From the NCBI GenBank assembly GCA_018401645.1, contig JAGYKK010000001.1, positions 1 through 64,000 on the forward strand: a DNA stretch of 64,000 bases, given 5' to 3'. Position 1 is the first letter of the stretch; every line of letters starts with the position of its first letter. The stretch comes from Mycobacterium sp. (GTDB lineage Bacteria; Actinomycetota; Actinomycetes; Mycobacteriales; Mycobacteriaceae). Shown here one piece after another: positions 59,323 to 64,000 of this stretch. The translations under genes were made by a program, and so were the position numbers. A model generated the notes under the pieces. The model was given only the letters and a program-made list of their open reading frames with translations, was not told where the DNA came from and ran no database searches.

Positions 59323-60208
59323 CTAGGCCGCCGGGGCCACCGTTGTCGTGGGCGCGGCCACCGGGCTGGGCGCAGCTTCAGTTGTCGCCGGGGCCGCTGA
59401 GGTCGCTGCCGAGGCCGGTGCCTCGCTGGTCGGTGCTGCGAGGCCCGGTGCCTCGCTGGTCGGTGCTGCCGAGGTGGTCGCCTCGCTGGTCGGTGCCGCC
59501 GAGGTGGTCGCCGGGGTTGTCGTCTCGGTGCTCGTCGCTCCTGCTTCAGCCGCCGGCACCGGTGGCTCGAGAACGGCGTCGATCATGTAGATGTAGGCGC
59601 CGTTCGCCGCATACGCGCACGTCACCCGGTTGTCGTTGACCTTGATGTCGCCATCTTTCCCGGTCACGACGACCGGCCGGCCGTCCTGGGTCGGCATCGT
59701 GCCGGCCACGTTGGTGGGGCCCACGTTGCCCAGCACCATGTGGTAGAAGAGGACGGGCAGCAGCACCCGCGGGTCGGTCTTCAGCGTCTCGACGGTGGCC
59801 GGGTCCAGTGCGGCGAAGGCGGCATCCGTCGGTGCGAACACGATGTAGGGGCCGCCGTCGAGCACACTGACGATGTTGATGTCGGGGTTCAGCTTCGCTG
59901 ATCGCGGCACTGAAGGTGCTCAGGTCCGGATTGTTGGCGATGGCCTGCGACGCGGTCTGTGCCGCCATGGCGGGGATCGACCCTGCGCCGGTGGGCACGG
60001 CCTTGCGGTAGGCGTCGCAGCCGGGGCCCTGCGGGTCGGGCACCTTCGTTGGCGTCGCCACCACGCTGGTCGCCGGGGCACGCTGGCTGTTGTGGGCGCA
60101 GCGGGGTCGACGGTGGCCGGGTCCGCGAATGCCTGTACTGCGGTGGGAATCGCGACGGCGATCGCGGCGATCGCCGCGACGACGCCAGGACTTGGTACGA
60201 GCGCTCAC
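59323..60208 (-). pseudogene. Secreted fasciclin (FAS1) domain protein, frameshifted
   Basis: The GTG at 60208 has AGGAG seven bases upstream. The pieces, in order, are a basic start SARTKSWRR, a signal peptide AIAAIAVAIPTAVQAFADPA in a second frame, then GPGCDAYRKAVPTGAGS and ANNPDLSTFSAAIS back in the first, and NIVSVLDGGPYIVFAPTDAAFAAL to YIYMIDAVLEPP in a third. That is one MPT70/MPT83-like FAS1 domain with YHMVLGNVGPT, followed by a Thr/Ala/Ser/Pro-rich tail with repeats. Three indels are needed. FAS1 domains mediate adhesion. Corrected length is about 295 residues. Confidence 0.78.
59421..59510. repeat. 30-bp tandem repeats in the fasciclin-protein tail
   Basis: CCTCGCTGGTCGGTGCTGC recurs at 59421 and 59451 and, with one change, at 59481, a 30-bp period. 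On the coding strand the units encode SAAPTSEATT-like decapeptides. Confidence 0.85.
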
Positions 60209-60399
60209 GTCAATTCTCCTGAATCGTTCGATCGTTCGCCTGTCGACTTGTGGAATCCCGTCGGCGATATCGATTGTGAATCGTAGTCGGAGACCGAGCC
60301 GTTACTCAAAACGGCGAAACGGTTCCCGAACCCCAGGTCGTACGGGGTTGTCGCTGGTCGATGTGGGCTGATCTCGCACTCGGCCTTACGATGAACGCC

Positions 60400-60936
60400 A
60401 TGTCCGGACCGTTGTTTGTGACCGTCGCCGGGCACCGGCCACAGTGTGACCCGCAATCCTGGGTCGCGCCCACAGCAAGCCTGATCGGTCAGGTTCGGCT
60501 GGGCGCCCGGGTTGGCATCTGGTACTCCGCGACGCTGCGGGCCGAGGCCGAGTTGATCGACATCGGAGCCGGGTCCAATATCCAGGACGGCGTAACGGTG
60601 CATGTCGACCCGGGGTTTCCGGCTCGACTCGGCGCCGGCGTCAGCGTGGGCCACAACGCCGTCCTGCACGGTTGCACTATCGAGGACGGCGTGTTGATCG
60701 GGATGGGCGCGATCGTGCTCAACGGTGCGGTTATCGGCGCGGGTTCGCTGATCGCGGCAGTGACGCTGAAAAAATTCACCCTCGGCAATCAGGGCGACGC
60801 CAATCGCGCGCTGGAGATCGTCAAGGTCGGCGGCTATCGGGTCGAACTGACCGACACCGAAATTGCCCAAAACCGCCACAACGCGGCCGTCTACGAGCAG
60901 TTGATCGGGCTGCATCGAGACGCCGCGCAGGGCTGA
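60400..60936 (+). CDS. Gamma-carbonic anhydrase family protein
   Basis: Left-handed beta-helix protein of 178 residues. Metal histidines are present at VTVHVDPG and in VGHNAVLHGC, matching the three-histidine site of gamma-carbonic anhydrases and their PaaY-like relatives. Hexapeptide turns run from VAPTASLIGQVRLGARVGIW to GAVIGAGSLIAA. After that, about 25 residues (VTLKKFTLGNQGDANRALEI) depart from the usual family sequence before the conserved ELTDTEIAQNRHNAAVYE. TACGAT ends seven bases before the ATG at 60400, favouring it over 60391. Confidence 0.85.
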   Translation: MSGPLFVTVAGHRPQCDPQSWVAPTASLIGQVRLGARVGIWYSATLRAEAELIDIGAGSNIQDGVTVHVDPGFPARLGAGVSVGHNAVLHGCTIEDGVLIGMGAIVLNGAVIGAGSLIAAVTLKKFTLGNQGDANRALEIVKVGGYRVELTDTEIAQNRHNAAVYEQLIGLHRDAAQG

Positions 60937-60995
60937 ATGAGCGACGTCAGCGTTGTGTCACCTATTCGACAGCTTGATTTCGTACGGTGATGGCC

Positions 60996-61049
60996 ATGGG
61001 AGTCCCGACGCGTTCGCATGCCGGCGATCCAGACCCGAGCGCGCTATGA
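60996..61049 (+). CDS. Candidate leaderless small ORF (17 aa) coupled to the CPBP gene
   Basis: TACGGT (60983-60988) ends seven bases before an ATG that opens MGVPTRSHAGDPDPSAL and stops at a TGA overlapping the ATG of the CPBP gene (ATGA). The layout fits a leaderless small ORF whose translation delivers ribosomes to the next start, which has no obvious RBS. No homology can be judged at this length. Confidence 0.4.
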   Translation: MGVPTRSHAGDPDPSAL

Positions 61050-61741
61050 CGGTGCCCGAGGAGATCCGGGCGGCCGCGACTGCCGTCGCCGAACCGCACA
61101 ATGAAGGGCCGTCGGTGGTGCGTCGCCGCCGCCTCATCGTCGGCGTCGTGCTTCTTCTCGGCGCGGCTTTGCTCGGCTACTCGCTGAGAAGTAGGCCCGG
61201 CGATGAGTCCTTCTACGTGTCGGCCCTTTCGCTGGGCGCCGTGTGGCTGGCGGGCACCCTGCTATCCGGTCCGCTGCATCTGGGCAAGATCAATTGGCGT
61301 GGGCGCAACCAGCGTCCGGTGTTCACCGGCATCGCGATCGGTGTGCTGCTGGGCCTGATCTTCCTGGCCGGCGGACTGGTTGTTCGGGAGATCCCGCCGA
61401 TCGCCGATCGGATCATCCGGGTGTTGGAGTACACCAATTACGGTCCGCTCTGGCTCATTGTCCTGATCGCGCTGGTCAATGCCGTCGCTGAAGAGTTGTT
61501 CTTTCGGGGCGCGCTCTACACCGCGTTGGGACGGTTTTATCCGGTCGTGATCTCGACGCTGCTCTACGCGGTGTCGACGTCGGCCAGTGGCAACCCCATG
61601 TTGGGTTTTGCCGCGCTGATCCTGGGGACGGTGTGCGCACTGGAACGCCGCGCCACCGGGGGGGTGCTGGCACCGGTGCTTACCCACCTGGTGTGGGGGT
61701 CGATCATGGTGCTCGCGTTGCCGCCGATCTTCGGTCTCTAG
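61046..61741 (+). CDS. CPBP family intramembrane metalloprotease
   Basis: Membrane protein of 231 residues with about six or seven helices. Motif 1 of the CPBP/Abi family is LVNAVAEELFFRGALYTAL (EExxxR), motif 3 is near VISTLLYAVSTSASGNP (the usual histidine is not obvious) and the final motif is APVLTHLVWGSIMVL with its histidine. CPBP proteases act inside the membrane, for example on prenylated or signal-type substrates; many bacterial members have no known target. The ATG overlaps the small ORF stop. Confidence 0.83.
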   Translation: MTVPEEIRAAATAVAEPHNEGPSVVRRRRLIVGVVLLLGAALLGYSLRSRPGDESFYVSALSLGAVWLAGTLLSGPLHLGKINWRGRNQRPVFTGIAIGVLLGLIFLAGGLVVREIPPIADRIIRVLEYTNYGPLWLIVLIALVNAVAEELFFRGALYTALGRFYPVVISTLLYAVSTSASGNPMLGFAALILGTVCALERRATGGVLAPVLTHLVWGSIMVLALPPIFGL

Positions 61742-61755
61742 CTCAGTGGCGGCCG

Positions 61756-62553
61756 TCAGGCGTCGGTGAAATCCGCCGCCCGGCGCTCTTGGAAAGCCCG
61801 GGTGCCCTCCCTGAAGTCTCTGGACTGCAGCAGGATCAGCTGGCCGGCGGTCTCCCGGTCGATCGCGGCATCGAGTTCCGTCAGGGTCGCCGCGTTGATC
61901 GCCTGTTTGGTCTTGCGCAACGCGATAGCCGGCCCGGACATCAGGGTGTGAATCACTTCGGCCACCGCGGATTCCAGGTCATCGTGCGGGTAGACAGCAC
62001 TGACCAGGCCGTACTCGAGGGCTTCTGCGGCGGTGATGCGTTCGGCCAGCAGTGCCATCCGCATCGCGCGGATCCGCCCGACCGCAGCGGCCACCAGTGC
62101 AGAGGCCCCACCGTCGGGCATCAGCCCGATCTTGGTGAAGGCCAGCAGGAAAAAAGCCTTCTCAGATGCGAGCACGACATCACAGGCCAGGGCCAGCGAT
62201 ACGCCAACACCGGCGGCCGGCCCCCCGACGACGGCCACCACCGGTTTGGGCAGGTCCGCGATTGAACGTATTACGCGGTTGGCTTCGGCGAGCAAGGGAT
62301 CGACCGTCGGTGAAATCGTCGCGGCCGCTTGGTCTTCCGCGCTGATCCCCGCGCCTGAGCTGAACCCGCGTCCGGCCCCGCTGAGTCGAACCACTCTCAC
62401 CCGCGGATCGTTGGCCGCATGGTCGAGTGTGTCGGCGACCGTCTTGAGCATGGCCTCGGTCAGTGAATTGAGACTGTCGGGGCGGTTGAAAGTCACCGAC
62501 AACACGCCGCCGTCCAGTGCCACAGTCAGGTCGGGGATGCCCGTGTAATTCAT
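61756..62553 (-). CDS. Enoyl-CoA hydratase/isomerase family protein (EchA10/11-like)
   Basis: Crotonase of 265 residues. Motifs are GRGFSSGAGISAEDQAA at the oxyanion hole, GGPAAGVGVSLALACDVVLA and FTKIGLMPDGGASALVAAAVG. One position is notable: where hydratases have glutamate in the GG-CELAL-type segment this protein has VGVSLALAC, so an isomerase-like or other crotonase activity is likely. TAAATT on this strand ends six bases before the ATG. Position beside mcr fits the echA10/echA11 region of Mtb. Confidence 0.88.
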   Translation of the reverse strand: MNYTGIPDLTVALDGGVLSVTFNRPDSLNSLTEAMLKTVADTLDHAANDPRVRVVRLSGAGRGFSSGAGISAEDQAAATISPTVDPLLAEANRVIRSIADLPKPVVAVVGGPAAGVGVSLALACDVVLASEKAFFLLAFTKIGLMPDGGASALVAAAVGRIRAMRMALLAERITAAEALEYGLVSAVYPHDDLESAVAEVIHTLMSGPAIALRKTKQAINAATLTELDAAIDRETAGQLILLQSRDFREGTRAFQERRAADFTDA

Positions 62554-62635
62554 GCCTGCAATTTAGACCCGTTGTGTCCCCATGGTGCGGGCGCGGTACA
62601 AAGAGGGTGCTGCACCGACGAAGGGCGGACAAACT

Positions 62636-63724
62636 ATGGCGGGACCACTGACGGGCTTGCGAGTAGTCGAACTGGCCGGGATCGGCCCTGGACCCCACGC
62701 GGCCATGATCCTTGGCGATCTCGGCGCCGATGTGGTGCGGGTCGAACGCCCGAGTACGCCACCGAAGACCGGTCCCAGTCGGGACTACTCCCTGCGCAAC
62801 CGGCGTTCGGTGGCGGCCGATCTGAAGAGCCCGGAGGGCCGCGACCTGGTCCTGGGCCTGATTTGTAAGGCCGACGTTCTCATCGAGGGGTTTCGCCCCG
62901 GGGTCACCGAACGGCTGGGACTGGGCCCGCAGGACTGTGCGGAGGTCAACGGCCGGCTGATTTACGCGCGGATGACCGGCTGGGGTCAGACTGGTCCGCG
63001 CAGCCAGCGGTCCGGCCACGACATCAACTACATCTCGCTCAACGGCGTGCTGCATGCCATCGGTCGGGCCGGGGAGCGTCCGGTGCCACCGTTGAACCTC
63101 GTCGGCGACTTTGGTGGGGGCTCGATGTTTCTGCTCGTCGGTATCCTCTCGGCGCTATGGGAACGGGAGCGCTCGGGCCAAGGCCAGGTGATCGACGCCG
63201 CGATGGTGGACGGCTCCAGCGTGTTGGCGCAGATGATTTACGCGTTCCGGCACACCGGGCTGTGGAGTGACGTGCGCGGTGCAAATATGCTCGACACCGG
63301 CGCGCCCTACTACGACACCTACGAATGCTCCGATGGCCGCTATGTCGCCGTGGGCTCGATTGAACCGCAGTTTTTTGCCGAAATGCTCGAGAAACTCGGT
63401 CTGGATCCGGCTGGATTGCCCGGCCAGAACGACGTGGCACGCTGGCCGGAACTGCGGACGGTGTTCACCGAGACCTTCGCCGCCCACGACCGGGACCACT
63501 GGGCGAGGGTCTTCGCCGACAGCGACGCATGCGTGACGCCGGTGCTGTCCTTCGCCGAGATCGACACCGAACCGCACAACACCGAACGGGGAACCTTCTA
63601 CACCGAGGCGGGTGCCGTCATGCCGGCTCCGGCGCCGCGGTTTTCCCGCACCGCGCCGGACAAGCCGACGGCGCCGGGGGTTCCGGGTGCCGACACCGAA
63701 GCGGTTCTGCGGGACTGGGTATAG
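62636..63724 (+). CDS. mcr: Alpha-methylacyl-CoA racemase Mcr
   Basis: Class-III CoA-transferase-family protein of 362 residues that interconverts 2R- and 2S-methylacyl-CoA, needed before beta-oxidation of sterol side chains and branched lipids. The residues reported for Mtb MCR (H126, D156, E241) appear at H128 in [12 protein letters not shown]158 in [10 protein letters not shown] and E243 in VGSIEPQFF, a constant offset of two. The start beginning [20 protein letters not shown] is normal; the frame is open 18 codons further. It is divergent from the crotonase gene and precedes an SDR, the Rv1141c-Rv1144 order. Confidence 0.93.
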   Translation: MAGPLTGLRVVELAGIGPGPHAAMILGDLGADVVRVERPSTPPKTGPSRDYSLRNRRSVAADLKSPEGRDLVLGLICKADVLIEGFRPGVTERLGLGPQDCAEVNGRLIYARMTGWGQTGPRSQRSGHDINYISLNGVLHAIGRAGERPVPPLNLVGDFGGGSMFLLVGILSALWERERSGQGQVIDAAMVDGSSVLAQMIYAFRHTGLWSDVRGANMLDTGAPYYDTYECSDGRYVAVGSIEPQFFAEMLEKLGLDPAGLPGQNDVARWPELRTVFTETFAAHDRDHWARVFADSDACVTPVLSFAEIDTEPHNTERGTFYTEAGAVMPAPAPRFSRTAPDKPTAPGVPGADTEAVLRDWV

Positions 63725-63769
63725 TCCCCAACCAACCAGTAGGTCGAGGTATCGAAGGGAACGCAATTC

Positions 63770-64000
63770 GTGGAGATCAAGGACGCGGTAGCGGTCGTCA
63801 CCGGTGGAGCCTCTGGGCTGGGCCTGGCTACCGCCAGGGCCCTGTTGGATTCCGGCGCCAAGGTGGTCATCCTGGACCTACCCAGTTCCAAGGGCGAAGA
63901 CGTCGCCGGGGAATTGAACTCGGCGTTCGGCGACCGGGTCCGGTTCGCGGCCGCGGACGTCACCGACGAGGACGCGGTGGCCGCCGCGTTCGACATCGCC
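63770..64000 (+). CDS. SDR family oxidoreductase (Rv1144-like), cut by the window edge
   Basis: The first 77 codons are present. The NAD-binding motif is AVVTGGASGLGLATARALLDSG, then VVILDLPSSKGEDVAGEL and the FAAADVTDED segment with the adenine-contact aspartate. The start is a GTG with GAAGGGA upstream, 45 bases after mcr. The sequence resembles 3-hydroxyacyl-CoA dehydrogenase type 2 SDRs, which would fit the beta-oxidation context. The catalytic Ser-Tyr-Lys lies beyond the window. Confidence 0.85.
   Translation, partial: MEIKDAVAVVTGGASGLGLATARALLDSGAKVVILDLPSSKGEDVAGELNSAFGDRVRFAAADVTDEDAVAAAFDIA

Noticed and set aside
59348-59590. Plus-strand Ala/Val-rich ORF opposite the fasciclin gene that looks like a signal or PE-like protein
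   Set aside because: It is the complement of the Thr/Ala/Ser-rich repeat tail; the FAS1 domain on the other strand is clearly the coding one.

Overview
The window is high-GC actinobacterial DNA from a Mycobacterium sensu lato. The evidence is gene content and gene order. From memory of Mycobacterium tuberculosis (Mtb), the central 60 kb follows the Mtb interval Rv1058-Rv1112 closely: fadD14, lpqV, echA8, echA9, fadA3, lipU, cbs, pra, metB, greA, mca, a short-chain Z-prenyl synthase, coaA, glyA, desA2, phoH2, fum, glpX, xseB/xseA, ispH and ychF. Mycothiol chemistry (mca), WS/DGAT-like, Mce-associated and DUF3556 proteins fit the same genus. No tRNA, rRNA, CRISPR array, prophage or intact insertion sequence was seen.

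Layout. 1-8.3 kb is a flexible left part: cytochrome P450, an MpaB-type oxygenase, a beta-propeller protein, a broken small secreted protein, FadD14, an Ltp1-like thiolase and a dihydrodipicolinate-reductase-like protein. 8.3-29.5 kb is the conserved core: LpqV, a membrane hydrolase, two crotonases, a Bax-inhibitor-like protein, a DUF559-type nuclease-like gene bracketed by palindromic repeats, FadA3, two hydrolases, then sulfur metabolism (Cbs, MetB), GreA, Mca, a DUF255 protein, a ketosteroid isomerase and a Z-prenyl synthase. 29.5-43 kb holds CoaA, a DUF885 protein, an unusually long GlyA, DesA2, PhoH2, a lipoprotein deacetylase, an antiporter, Fum, GlpX and an AI-2E transporter. 43-45.3 kb is a variable insert with a broken SDR gene and a degenerate 13E12-type DUF222/HNH gene under a LexA box. 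45.3-51.3 kb returns to the core (XseB/XseA, lipid-droplet protein, IspH, DUF6542 protein, YchF, then Dps). 51.3-64 kb is a lipid region: a five-gene tract (two Mce-associated proteins, an epoxide-hydrolase-like protein, a WS/DGAT-like protein, a DUF3556 membrane protein), thiolase plus enoyl-CoA hydratase, a fasciclin protein, gamma-carbonic anhydrase, a CPBP protease preceded by a tiny leaderless ORF, and an Mcr (alpha-methylacyl-CoA racemase) locus.

How the genes work together. Acyl-CoA activation, beta-oxidation and branched-chain or steroid side-chain degradation recur (FadD14, Ltp1, EchA8, EchA9, FadA3, the thiolase/hydratase pair, Mcr, a KSI). A sulfur/redox block (Cbs, MetB, Mca) and a central carbon block (Fum, GlpX, GlyA, CoaA) sit between.

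Two cautions apply throughout. First, twelve genes are broken by small indels although both halves still encode conserved protein. Several lie in homopolymers, so raw sequence error is a serious alternative to real decay. Second, about eighteen start codons are preceded by TAnnnT six to eight bases upstream, the signature of leaderless mycobacterial transcripts, and I used this to choose starts.
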